From Streptomyces sp. NRRL F-6492 (GTDB taxonomy: Bacteria; Actinomycetota; Actinomycetes; Streptomycetales; Streptomycetaceae), in assembly GCF_001280125.1 (NCBI RefSeq), contig NZ_LGEG01000242.1, forward strand, positions 1 to 44,041: a stretch of 44,041 nucleotides of DNA. Reading direction: 5' to 3'. Of this stretch, positions 10,979 through 19,026 are shown one piece after another. The position numbers and the translations under genes were made by a program. Positions within the stretch are counted from its first letter, which is position 1, and each line of letters opens with the position of its first letter. Below the pieces are notes generated by a model. That model saw only the letters and a list, made by a program, of their open reading frames with translations. It was not told the origin of the DNA and made no database searches.

Positions 10979-13099
10979 ATGGAACCGACCGAGAGCGCCG
11001 CCCCGGTCCCCCGGCCGCACGGCCGCGTGGTCCCCCGGGGCTCCACCTCCCGGCTGCCCGCAGCCGTGGTGGGCATCGCCGCCGTCGTGCTCGCCGCCGG
11101 GCTCCAGCAAGCCCTGACCGCCGGACACGGACTCTTCCCCGGCGGGGTCACCGGCTGGTCCCTCGCCCTCCTCACCGGCCTCATCGTCGGCCACCTGGTC
11201 GCCCTCGGCCGCGACCGCTGGTGGGGCGGCACCGGCTCCGGCGCCGCCCTCACCCTCGCCGTCCTGCTGCTCTACGGCTGGGTGCCCGCCGGACTCGTCT
11301 CGCTGACCGTCGTCATCCTCGTCGGCGCGGCCCGCCACCACCGCTGGCGACAGGGCCTGCTGCACGGCGCCGCCGACGTCCTGGGCGTCGGCGCCGCCGC
11401 CCTCGTCCTCGCCCTCTTCGACGACGTGCCCACCGTCCAGCGGCCCTGGCAGCCCCTCGACTGGACGATCGGGGACCTCCCGGAGATCGTGCTCGCCGCG
11501 ACCACCTACCTCGTGGTCACCCGGCTCCTCCTGTGGTACACCCTCGCCCCCCAGGGCCGCGGCCTGCCCACCGTCGCCCGCACCGCCCTCCTCCGGCAGG
11601 GCCTCGTCGCCGTCGCCCTGCTCGGCATCGCCCCCCTCATCTGCGCCGTCGCCGCGAGCCGCCCGGTCCTCCTGCCGCTCTTCGCCGTCCCCCTCATCGC
11701 CCTCGACTCCACCCTCTGGATCGCCCGCGCCCGCGCCGAGGAGCAGCTGCGCGACCCGCTCACCGGCCTCCCCAACCGCCAGTGGCTCCTGGAGCGGGCC
11801 TGGACCGCCCTGGAGGACGCCGAGGGCGAGGGGGCCCGCGCCGCCCTCGTCCTCATCGACCTCGACCGCTTCCGCTCGGTCAACGACACCCTCGGACACC
11901 TCGCCGGCGACCGGCTGCTCCTCCAGATCGCCGACCGGCTCCGCCTCGCCCTGCCCCGCGGCGCCGAGGCCGCCCGGCTCGGCGGCGACGAGTTCGCCGT
12001 CCTGCTGCCCACCGCCGACTCCACCACCAGCGCCCAGCGCGTCGCCCGCCACCTCGTCGCCGAGCTGTCCTCCCCGCTCGACCTCGACGGCCTCACCCTC
12101 GTCCTGGAGGCCAGCGCCGGCGTCGCCGTCTTCCCCGACCACGCCCTCGACGCCGAGGGCCTGCTGCGCCGCGCCGATGTCGCCATGTACCAGGCCAAGC
12201 GGGACCGCACCGGAGTCGAGGTCTACGAGTCCAAGCGCGACTCCAACACCCCCGACCGGCTCGGACTCCTCGGCGACCTGCGCCGCGCCCTCGACGCCCA
12301 CGAGGTCGAGCTCCACTACCAGCCCAAGGTCCGCTTCGACGGCCAGGTCGCCGGTCTGGAGGCGCTCGTCCGCTGGGTCCACCCCGAGCGCGGAAAGGTT
12401 CCCCCGGACGAGTTCATCGCCATCGCCGAGTCCTCCGGCCTGATGCCCCACCTCACCGAGTACGTCCTGGAGACCGCCCTCGCCCAGGTCGCCCGCTGGC
12501 GCGCCCAGGGCCTCGACGTCCCGGTCGCCGTCAACGTCTCCCCGCGCGACGTCCACACCCCCGGCTTCGCGGGCGCCGTCGCCGCCCGGCTCGCCCGCCA
12601 CGGCGTCCCGGCCGGCTCCCTCCAGCTGGAGATAACGGAACACGTCCTCCTGGAGGACCCCCAGCGGGCCGCCGACACGCTCAACGGACTCACTGGCCAC
12701 GGGGTCAAGATGTCCCTCGACGACTTCGGCACCGGCTACTCCTCCCTCGTCCACCTGCGCCGGCTGCCGGTCAGCGAGCTGAAGATCGACCGCTCCTTCG
12801 TGGCCCGGCTCGCCGTCGACACCGAGGACGCCGAGATCGTCCGCTGCACCGTCGACCTCGCCCACTCCCTCGGCCTCCTCGTCGTCGCCGAGGGCGTCGA
12901 GGACGACGAGACCTGGGAGCGGCTGCGCGACCTGGGCTGCGACGCCGTCCAGGGCTGGCTGGTCGCCGCCGCCATGCCGCCCGACGAGGCGACCGCCTGG
13001 CTCCTGGCCCGCGGCGAGCACGGCTGGCGCCGCCCCGCCGACCTCGCGCCCCCGGCCGACCTGGACCACCCCTCGGGGCAGGTCGCCCCCCGGAGCTGA
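10979..13099 (+). CDS. rmdB: Membrane GGDEF-EAL protein, probable c-di-GMP phosphodiesterase (RmdB-like)
   Basis: A 706-residue protein with five to six hydrophobic helices in the first ~245 residues (resembling a MASE-type sensor), followed by GGDEF and EAL domains. The GGDEF signature ARLGGDEFAVL is intact (335-339). The EAL domain keeps every catalytic element visible by eye: GLEALVRW (461-463), VNVSPRD, LEITEH, LDDFGTGYSSL, LKIDR, VAEGVED and the final Q in VQGWL. It can therefore both make and degrade c-di-GMP in principle. The position between ligA and gatC matches the S. coelicolor gene described as rmdB, a phosphodiesterase affecting sporulation, and the symbol rests on that synteny. 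AGAGGGA precedes the ATG at 10979; a GTG at 10964 overlapping the stop of the upstream small frame is an alternative start. Confidence 0.85.
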   Translation: MEPTESAAPVPRPHGRVVPRGSTSRLPAAVVGIAAVVLAAGLQQALTAGHGLFPGGVTGWSLALLTGLIVGHLVALGRDRWWGGTGSGAALTLAVLLLYGWVPAGLVSLTVVILVGAARHHRWRQGLLHGAADVLGVGAAALVLALFDDVPTVQRPWQPLDWTIGDLPEIVLAATTYLVVTRLLLWYTLAPQGRGLPTVARTALLRQGLVAVALLGIAPLICAVAASRPVLLPLFAVPLIALDSTLWIARARAEEQLRDPLTGLPNRQWLLERAWTALEDAEGEGARAALVLIDLDRFRSVNDTLGHLAGDRLLLQIADRLRLALPRGAEAARLGGDEFAVLLPTADSTTSAQRVARHLVAELSSPLDLDGLTLVLEASAGVAVFPDHALDAEGLLRRADVAMYQAKRDRTGVEVYESKRDSNTPDRLGLLGDLRRALDAHEVELHYQPKVRFDGQVAGLEALVRWVHPERGKVPPDEFIAIAESSGLMPHLTEYVLETALAQVARWRAQGLDVPVAVNVSPRDVHTPGFAGAVAARLARHGVPAGSLQLEITEHVLLEDPQRAADTLNGLTGHGVKMSLDDFGTGYSSLVHLRRLPVSELKIDRSFVARLAVDTEDAEIVRCTVDLAHSLGLLVVAEGVEDDETWERLRDLGCDAVQGWLVAAAMPPDEATAWLLARGEHGWRRPADLAPPADLDHPSGQVAPRS

Positions 13100-13143
13100 C
13101 CCGGCCCGGCGAAACCGTTTCACGGGCTGTGGCACCGGGCCCC

Positions 13144-13149
13144 TAGGAT
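13144..13149 (+). promoter_or_regulatory. -10 box of the gatCAB operon
   Basis: TAGGAT about 38 bases before the gatC ATG gives a 5' leader of roughly 30 bases containing GTGAGG. The palindrome GAAACCGTTTC (13111-13121) lies just upstream and could be an operator (weak). Confidence 0.4.
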
Positions 13150-13186
13150 GGACCGACACCATCAAGCTCACCCCGTGAGGAACCGC

Positions 13187-13483
13187 ATGCCTGGCATCAC
13201 GCGCGAGGAGGTCGCCCACCTCGCACGGCTGGCGCGTCTGGAGCTGAAGGGCGAAGAACTCGATCACTTCGCCGGCCAGCTCGACGACATCATCGGCGCG
13301 GTCGCCCGCGTCTCCGAGGTCGCCGACCAAGACGTACCGCCGACCTCCCACCCGCTGCCGCTGACCAACGTCATGCGCGCGGACGAGGTCCGTCCGTCGC
13401 TCACCCCCGAGCAGGCGCTCTCCGGCGCCCCGGCCCAGGAGCAGCAGCGTTTCAAGGTGCCGCAGATCCTGGGGGAGGACTAA
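13187..13483 (+). CDS. gatC: Aspartyl/glutamyl-tRNA amidotransferase subunit C
   Basis: A 98-residue GatC, the small subunit that wraps around GatA and stabilises the GatCAB complex converting Glu-tRNA(Gln) (and Asp-tRNA(Asn)) to the amide. The family pattern is plain: [17 protein letters not shown] at the N-terminus, [36 protein letters not shown] in the middle, and the FKVPQIL tail. The ATG at 13187 has GAGG 7-10 bases upstream. It is the first gene of an operon with gatA 6 bp downstream. Confidence 0.95.
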   Translation: MPGITREEVAHLARLARLELKGEELDHFAGQLDDIIGAVARVSEVADQDVPPTSHPLPLTNVMRADEVRPSLTPEQALSGAPAQEQQRFKVPQILGED

Positions 13484-13489
13484 CAAGCC

Positions 13490-14989
13490 ATGACGGACAA
13501 CATCATCATCAAGCTCACCGCGGCCGAGATCGCCGGGAAGATCGCCGCCGGCGAGCTGACCGCCGTCGAGGTCACCGAGGCCCACCTCGCCCGCATCGAG
13601 GCCGTCGACGAGAAGGTCCACGCCTTCCTGCACGTCGACCGCGACGGCGCCCTCGCCCAGGCCCGCGCCGTGGACGAGAAGCGCGCCCGGGGCGAGAAGC
13701 TCGGCCCGCTCGCCGGTGTGCCGCTCGCGCTCAAGGACATCTTCACCACCGTCGGCATCCCGACCACCGTGGGCTCGAAGATGCTGGAGGGCTGGATCCC
13801 GCCGTACGACGCGACCCTGGTCAAGAACCTGAAGGCCGCCGACGTCGTCATCCTCGGCAAGACCAACATGGACGAGTTCGCGATGGGCTCCTCCACGGAG
13901 AACAGCGCCTACGGCCCGACCGGCAACCCCTGGGACCTCACCCGGATCCCCGGCGGCTCCGGCGGCGGCTCGTCGGCCGCCCTCGCCGCGTACGAGGCGC
14001 CCCTCGCCATCGGCACGGACACCGGCGGCTCCATCCGCCAGCCCGCCGCCGTCACCGGCACGGTCGGCGTCAAGCCGACCTACGGCGCGGTCTCCCGCTA
14101 CGGCATGGTGGCCTTCTCCTCCTCCCTCGACCAGGGCGGCCCCTGCGCCCGCACGGTCCTGGACGCGGCCCTGCTGCACGAGGCGATCGCCGGGCACGAC
14201 CCGCTCGACTCCACCTCCATCGACGCCCCGGTCCCGCCGGTCGTCGAGGCCGCCCGCAACGGCTCCGTCGCCGGCATGCGCGTCGGCGTCGTCAAGCAGT
14301 TCCGCGGCGAGGGCTACCAGGCCGGCGTCCTGCAGCGCTTCGACGAGTCCGTCGAGCTGCTGAAGTCGCTGGGCGCCGAGATCGTCGAGCTGGACTGCCC
14401 CACCTTCGACCTGGCCCTCTCGGCGTACTACCTGATCGCGCCGTCCGAGTGCTCCTCGAACCTGGCCCGCTTCGACGCCATGCGCTACGGCCTGCGGGTC
14501 GGCGACGACGGCACCCGGTCCGCCGAGGACGTCACCGCCCTCACCCGCGAGGCCGGCTTCGGCGACGAGGTCAAGCGCCGCATCATCCTCGGCACGTACG
14601 CGCTCAGCTCCGGCTACTACGACGCGTACTACGGTTCGGCCCAGAAGGTCCGCACCCTCATCACCCGCGAGTTCGAGCAGGCCTTCGAGGAGGTGGACGT
14701 GATCGTCTCCCCGACGACCCCCACCACCGCCTTCCCGATCGGCGAGCGCGCCGACGACCCGATGGCCATGTACCTCGCGGACCTGTGCACCATTCCGACC
14801 AACCTGGCCGGCAACGCCGCCATGTCGCTGCCCTGCGGCCTCGCGCCCGAGGACGGCCTGCCGGTCGGTCTGCAGATCATCGCCCCCGCCCTGAAGGACG
14901 ACCGGCTCTACAGGGTCGGAGCCGCCGTCGAGGCCGCCTTCGTGGAAAAGTGGGGACACCCGTTGCTGGAGGAGGCTCCGTCGCTGTGA
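13490..14989 (+). CDS. gatA: Aspartyl/glutamyl-tRNA amidotransferase subunit A
   Basis: A 499-residue amidase-signature enzyme that hydrolyses glutamine and channels ammonia to GatB. The Ser-cis-Ser-Lys triad region is visible: PLALKDIF (Lys), [33 protein letters not shown] (cis-Ser and nucleophile Ser). The catalytic and substrate regions are full length. GGGAGGA within the gatC end serves as ribosome binding site for the ATG at 13490. The stop overlaps the GTG start of the next small gene (GTGA), a typical coupling arrangement. Confidence 0.96.
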   Translation: MTDNIIIKLTAAEIAGKIAAGELTAVEVTEAHLARIEAVDEKVHAFLHVDRDGALAQARAVDEKRARGEKLGPLAGVPLALKDIFTTVGIPTTVGSKMLEGWIPPYDATLVKNLKAADVVILGKTNMDEFAMGSSTENSAYGPTGNPWDLTRIPGGSGGGSSAALAAYEAPLAIGTDTGGSIRQPAAVTGTVGVKPTYGAVSRYGMVAFSSSLDQGGPCARTVLDAALLHEAIAGHDPLDSTSIDAPVPPVVEAARNGSVAGMRVGVVKQFRGEGYQAGVLQRFDESVELLKSLGAEIVELDCPTFDLALSAYYLIAPSECSSNLARFDAMRYGLRVGDDGTRSAEDVTALTREAGFGDEVKRRIILGTYALSSGYYDAYYGSAQKVRTLITREFEQAFEEVDVIVSPTTPTTAFPIGERADDPMAMYLADLCTIPTNLAGNAAMSLPCGLAPEDGLPVGLQIIAPALKDDRLYRVGAAVEAAFVEKWGHPLLEEAPSL

Positions 14990-15228
14990 GTGCCATGGCA
15001 AAGAAGGCCAAGAACTTCAAGAAGTCCAAGACCGGTCTGTACGTCTCGCTGGCCACCACCGCCTTCGGCGCGGTCAGCGTCGCCAAGCAGGCCAAGCTGG
15101 CCCGCAACGACAACGACGTCCTGCGGCTGCTCGACGCCGCGGTGTCCGCCGCTGCCATCGCGACCGGCCTGGCGATCCTCTACCGGGAGCTGAAGCGCCT
15201 GGGCGACGAAGACGTCCTGCTGGGCTGA
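14986..15228 (+). CDS. Conserved small protein between gatA and gatB
   Basis: An 80-residue protein of unknown function. The N-terminus is strongly basic ([12 protein letters not shown]), followed by two moderately hydrophobic stretches ([24 protein letters not shown] and [22 protein letters not shown]) and an acidic C-terminus. The GTG at 14986 overlaps the gatA stop and has GGAGGAGG about 10 bases upstream. The ATG at 14995 is an alternative but sits too far from that site. gatB follows 16 bp later, so it is part of the gatCAB transcript. I recall a small gene at the same place in S. coelicolor. The second stretch could be a membrane helix, but a role in tRNA amidation or elsewhere is unknown. 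Confidence 0.75.
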   Translation: MSAMAKKAKNFKKSKTGLYVSLATTAFGAVSVAKQAKLARNDNDVLRLLDAAVSAAAIATGLAILYRELKRLGDEDVLLG

Positions 15229-15244
15229 GAGGGAAAGTCTCACC

Positions 15245-16756
15245 GTGACTGTCACTGAACTGCTGTCGTACGAAGCGGCGCTCGCCGAGTACGACCCCGT
15301 CATGGGCCTGGAGGTCCATGTCGAGCTCGGCACGCGGACCAAGATGTTCTGCGGGTGCTCCACCGAGCTGGGCGCGGACGCCAACTCGCAGACCTGTCCG
15401 ACCTGCCTCGGCCTGCCCGGCTCGCTCCCGGTCGTCAACGCGATCGGCGTCGAGTCCGCCATCAAGATCGGTCTCGCGCTGCACTGCGAGATCGCCGAGT
15501 GGTGCCGCTTCGCCCGGAAGAACTACTTCTATCCGGACATGCCGAAGAACTTCCAGACCTCCCAGTACGACGAGCCGATCGCCTTCAACGGCTACCTGGA
15601 CGTCCAGCTGGAGGACGGCGAGGTCTTCCGCGTGGAGATCGAGCGCGCCCACATGGAGGAGGACACCGGCAAGTCCACCCACATCGGCGGCGCGACCGGC
15701 CGCATCCACGGCGCCTCGCACTCGCTGCTCGACTACAACCGGGCCGGCATCCCGCTCATCGAGATCGTCACCAAGCCGATCGAGGGCGCGGGCGAGCGGG
15801 CCCCCGAGGTCGCCAAGGCGTACGTCGCCGAGCTGCGCGAGCTGATCCGCGCCCTGGGCGTCTCCGAGGCGCGCATGGACAAGGGCCAGATGCGCTGCGA
15901 CGTGAACCTGTCGCTGCGCCCGCACGGCACCGAGAAGTTCGGCACCCGCTCGGAGACGAAGAACGTCAACTCGCTCCGTTCGGTGGAGCGCGCGGCGCGC
16001 TTCGAGATCCAGCGCCACGCGGCCGTCCTGTCCTCCGGCGGGACGATCGTGCAGGAGACCCGTCACTTCCACGAGGACGACGGCTCCACCACCTCCGGCC
16101 GCATCAAGGACAACGCCGAGGACTACCGCTACTTCCCCGAGCCGGACCTGGTGCCGGTGGCCCCCTCCCGCGAGTGGGTCGAGGAGCTGCGGGGAGGCCT
16201 GCCCGAGCTGCCGCGCGTGCGCCGCAACCGGCTGCGCGAGGAGTGGGGCGTGTCCGAGCTGGACATGCAGTCCATCCTCAACGCGGGCGCGGTCGACCCG
16301 ATCGTCGCCACGATCGAGGCGGGCGCGGACGCGGCCTCGGCCCGCAAGTGGTGGCTGGGCGAGCTCGCCCGCAACGCCAACGAGCAGGGCGTCTCCCTGG
16401 AGGAGCTGGCGATCGCCCCGGCGGACGTGGCCCGGGTCTCGGCCCTGGTGGCCGCCGGCGACCTCAACGACAAGCTGGCCCGTCAGGTCATCGAGGGCGT
16501 CCTCGCCGGCGAGGGCACCCCGGACGAGGTCGTCGAGAAGCGCGGTCTGAAGGTCGTCTCCGACGACGGCGCGCTCGGCACCGCGGTCGACGAGGCCATC
16601 GCGGGCAACGCGGCGATCGCGGACAAGATCCGCGGCGGCAAGGTCGCGGCGGTCGGCGCCCTGGTGGGCGCGGTCATGAAGGCCACCCGCGGCCAGGCGG
16701 ACGCGGCGAAGGTCAAGGACCTGATCCTGGAGAAGCTGGGCGTCTCCGAGGGCTGA
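15245..16756 (+). CDS. gatB: Aspartyl/glutamyl-tRNA amidotransferase subunit B
   Basis: A 503-residue GatB, the kinase/transamidase subunit that phosphorylates the misacylated tRNA carboxylate and amidates it. Signatures: [46 protein letters not shown] with its zinc cysteines, [43 protein letters not shown], and SETKNVNS. The C-terminal YqeY-like tail domain that binds tRNA is complete. GAGAGGGAAAG lies before the GTG start. It is the last gene of the operon and is followed by a strong terminator. Confidence 0.96.
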   Translation: MTVTELLSYEAALAEYDPVMGLEVHVELGTRTKMFCGCSTELGADANSQTCPTCLGLPGSLPVVNAIGVESAIKIGLALHCEIAEWCRFARKNYFYPDMPKNFQTSQYDEPIAFNGYLDVQLEDGEVFRVEIERAHMEEDTGKSTHIGGATGRIHGASHSLLDYNRAGIPLIEIVTKPIEGAGERAPEVAKAYVAELRELIRALGVSEARMDKGQMRCDVNLSLRPHGTEKFGTRSETKNVNSLRSVERAARFEIQRHAAVLSSGGTIVQETRHFHEDDGSTTSGRIKDNAEDYRYFPEPDLVPVAPSREWVEELRGGLPELPRVRRNRLREEWGVSELDMQSILNAGAVDPIVATIEAGADAASARKWWLGELARNANEQGVSLEELAIAPADVARVSALVAAGDLNDKLARQVIEGVLAGEGTPDEVVEKRGLKVVSDDGALGTAVDEAIAGNAAIADKIRGGKVAAVGALVGAVMKATRGQADAAKVKDLILEKLGVSEG

Positions 16757-16784
16757 GTCCCTCTCCGTACGCGTACGGACGAAG

Positions 16785-16820
16785 AGCGGCCCCGCACCGG
16801 AGTTCCGGTGCGGGGCCGCT
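16785..16820. terminator. Perfect 17-bp hairpin between gatB and the kinase gene
   Basis: Bases 16785-16801 pair perfectly with 16804-16820, leaving only two bases between the arms. It lies between the convergent gatB and kinase stop codons and has no T tract on either side, so it probably terminates both directions. Confidence 0.85.
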
Positions 16821-16829
16821 GCCGTTCCG

Positions 16830-18671
16830 CTACTTGCCGAGCAGGGGGTCGGCGAGCACGAGCCGGCCCATGTCGCAGGAGTCCGCCGGGTCCTCGTACG
16901 CGATGTTCAGGCGTAGGCCGTGGTCCAGGTCGAGCGTCAGCTTCTCCGGCTTGCCCAGATCGATCACGCCGGTGTAGAGGGCCTTCCCGTCGACCGTGAT
17001 GGTGAGGCGGGCGGTGGTCTTGGGCGAGGAGTCGTCGATCCCGGCGGTCATGGTGAGGGTCTTCCACTCGGTGCCCAGGTTGTACGCGGCGGACCCCGAG
17101 CACTCCTCGTCGATGCCCTCGGGGACCAGCGCCGTCTCGTAGTAGACGGCCTTGACCGTGCCGCTGCCGACGGCCAGCGAGGCGTACGGGGCGTCGCCCA
17201 CGTCCTTGAGGGTGGTGAGGGAGACCGTGTCCGGTCCGGGGCCGGGGGTGTGCCCGGACGGGGACGCGCTGTCCGTCGGAGAGGCGGAGCCGGGCGTCTC
17301 CGCGGACGAGGGGGGATCCACGGGCGTGCCGGACGCGGTGCCGGCGGTGCTGGTGCTCCGGTCCGGGGCGGCGCCGTTCGCGGCATCGTCCCCGCCGGCC
17401 TTCCCGTCGTTCAGGAACCTCATCGCGACGGCCGTGCCACCGGCCAGCAGGGCGACCGCGAGGGCGGCGGCCAAGGCCACGGCGAGCTTCTTGCGTCTGG
17501 TCCGGGGAGGCGTGGCGGAGGCCGGCTCGGGCGCCCCGGGGCCGGCCACGGGCGCGACCGACGGGGCCGTCGGCGGATGCTGTGCCGCGACCGGCTGCCG
17601 GGCCGGTGGGGGCGGTACGACCGGTTGGGCGGTCGGGGCCGCGGCCGGGGTCCCGGGCTGCTGCGGGGCGAGGGGCCACGCCGGCGGGGCGACCGGGACC
17701 GGTGGTGCGGCCGGGACCGGCGGGGCGGCCGGGGTCGGCGGGACCGCGTCCGCGACCGTCGCCGGGCGTGAGGTCGTCGTGGTGGACACCACCCCGTGCC
17801 GTACGTCCTTCACCCAGGACGACAGGGAGATCGGGCGCCGCGCGGCGTCGGCCGAGGCGATGTCGAGCACCCGGTTCCGCTGGTCCTCCGGCAGCCCGGC
17901 GATCTGCGGCAGCGCGCGGAACGCGCCGACCAGCTGCTCGGGCGCGGTCGGCGGGGACTGCCCGCTGAGCAGGAAGTAGGCGATGGCGCCGAAGGCGTAG
18001 CGGTCGGTGGCCGGGGTGCGCTTGCCCTCGAAGATCTCGGGGGCCGCGTAGCCGGGGGTGAACCACACCTCGGCGGTCTGGTGGTCGGCGGTCAGCTTGC
18101 TGAGGCCGAAGTCGACGAGGGTCGCCTGCCCGTGCTCGTCCACCATGACGTTGCCCGGCGAGAGGTCGCCGTGGACGACCGTGCGCCCGGACGGGGTGGC
18201 CTTCCCGGAGTGCAGCCAGTCGAGGACGTCCGCGAGCTGCTCCAGGGTCCGCATCACCTCGCGCCGCTCGGCGGGGGAGACGAGGGTGCGCTCGGCCCGC
18301 CAGTCGCGCAGGTCGAGGCCGTCGACGTGGTTCATGACGAGCACCAGGGCCCGGCCGGTGATCGTCCCGGACTCGCCGGGCCGGTGGATCGGCGGGCCCT
18401 GGAAGTGCTCCCGCACGCCGACGACGCCGGGGCGGTGCACGAAGCGGAGCAGCTCGGCCTGCTCGTTCCACTTCCGGCTGATCCGCTCGAAGATCTCGGG
18501 CGTGATCGTCGTCTTCGAGTCGAGGACCTTGACGACGACCGGTTCCGCACCTCCCGCCAGTTCGATCTCGGCGAGGTAGAGCACGGCCTCGCCGCCGCGC
18601 CCGATGGACCGGAGGAGCCGGTACCGGTCGGGAGCGGAGTCGGGGCCGATGTGGTGTGCCGTCCTGCTCAA
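16830..18671 (-). CDS. Transmembrane Ser/Thr protein kinase with extracytoplasmic NPCBM-like domain
   Basis: A 613-residue receptor-type kinase. The kinase domain (about 15-290) has the glycine loop IGRGGEAVLY, the ATP lysine in VVVKVL (Lys48), the catalytic loop VVHGDLSPGNVMV (Asp169; the usual HRD arginine is Gly), DFG at 187-189 and the APE motif. A long Pro/Ala-rich linker (~300-390) leads to one membrane helix (~396-417). Outside is a Ser/Thr/Pro-rich stretch, then a ~130-residue C-terminal domain resembling NPCBM carbohydrate-binding modules (WKTLTMTAGIDDSSP, LTITVDGKALYTGVI, LTLDLDHGLRLNIAYED). I infer that it senses a glycan or cell-wall ligand. The start is the TTG at 18671 with GGGGG 4-8 bases upstream. 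It converges with gatB. Confidence 0.85.
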   Translation of the reverse strand: MSRTAHHIGPDSAPDRYRLLRSIGRGGEAVLYLAEIELAGGAEPVVVKVLDSKTTITPEIFERISRKWNEQAELLRFVHRPGVVGVREHFQGPPIHRPGESGTITGRALVLVMNHVDGLDLRDWRAERTLVSPAERREVMRTLEQLADVLDWLHSGKATPSGRTVVHGDLSPGNVMVDEHGQATLVDFGLSKLTADHQTAEVWFTPGYAAPEIFEGKRTPATDRYAFGAIAYFLLSGQSPPTAPEQLVGAFRALPQIAGLPEDQRNRVLDIASADAARRPISLSSWVKDVRHGVVSTTTTSRPATVADAVPPTPAAPPVPAAPPVPVAPPAWPLAPQQPGTPAAAPTAQPVVPPPPARQPVAAQHPPTAPSVAPVAGPGAPEPASATPPRTRRKKLAVALAAALAVALLAGGTAVAMRFLNDGKAGGDDAANGAAPDRSTSTAGTASGTPVDPPSSAETPGSASPTDSASPSGHTPGPGPDTVSLTTLKDVGDAPYASLAVGSGTVKAVYYETALVPEGIDEECSGSAAYNLGTEWKTLTMTAGIDDSSPKTTARLTITVDGKALYTGVIDLGKPEKLTLDLDHGLRLNIAYEDPADSCDMGRLVLADPLLGK

Positions 18672-18805
18672 GTTTCCCCCAGGGCACAGTGATTGACAGG
18701 CGCTCAGCTTGCCGCTCCGGCGGTCCCGGGGTCAACGCGGCTGCGTACGCCCGGAATCACCCGGCCCCGGCGCGGGCTCCGGGGCCCCGGACCGGGCCTC
18801 GGGCC

Positions 18806-18853
18806 GCCCGTAACCGGGCCGGACCGCGCCTCGGCCCCGCCCGTAACCGGGCC
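18806..18853. repeat. Duplicated hairpin motif in the kinase-phospholipase intergenic region
   Basis: The 15-base motif GCCCGTAACCGGGCC occurs at 18806-18820 and again at 18839-18853, 33 bp apart. Each copy contains a 5-bp stem (GCCCG/CGGGC) with a TAAC loop. The whole 18672-19026 interval (355 bp) is divergent regulatory sequence. It also holds one GTTCACC at 18936-18942, which resembles half of a PhoP box, and a possible -10 box TACCGT at 18986-18991 for the phospholipase gene. No gene is visible in it. Confidence 0.6.
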
Positions 18854-19026
18854 TCGGGGCCCCGCCCCGTACCCGTGACGCACGACCCCCGTCATGGCCG
18901 GAAATCGATTGGATTCCCGTCACGTCCCCTTGGACGTTCACCACCGCGCCCCCGAGGGGCCTCCTCGTCGTCATCCCGTCTCACTACCGTCCCCGACGAA
19001 CCACCCAATGGCTCGAAGGAGAACCA

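Noticed and set aside
10685..15001. 1438-codon open frame on the minus strand
   Set aside because: Antisense of rmdB, gatC and gatA; Gly/Val/Asp/Glu-rich composition typical of GC-bias shadows.
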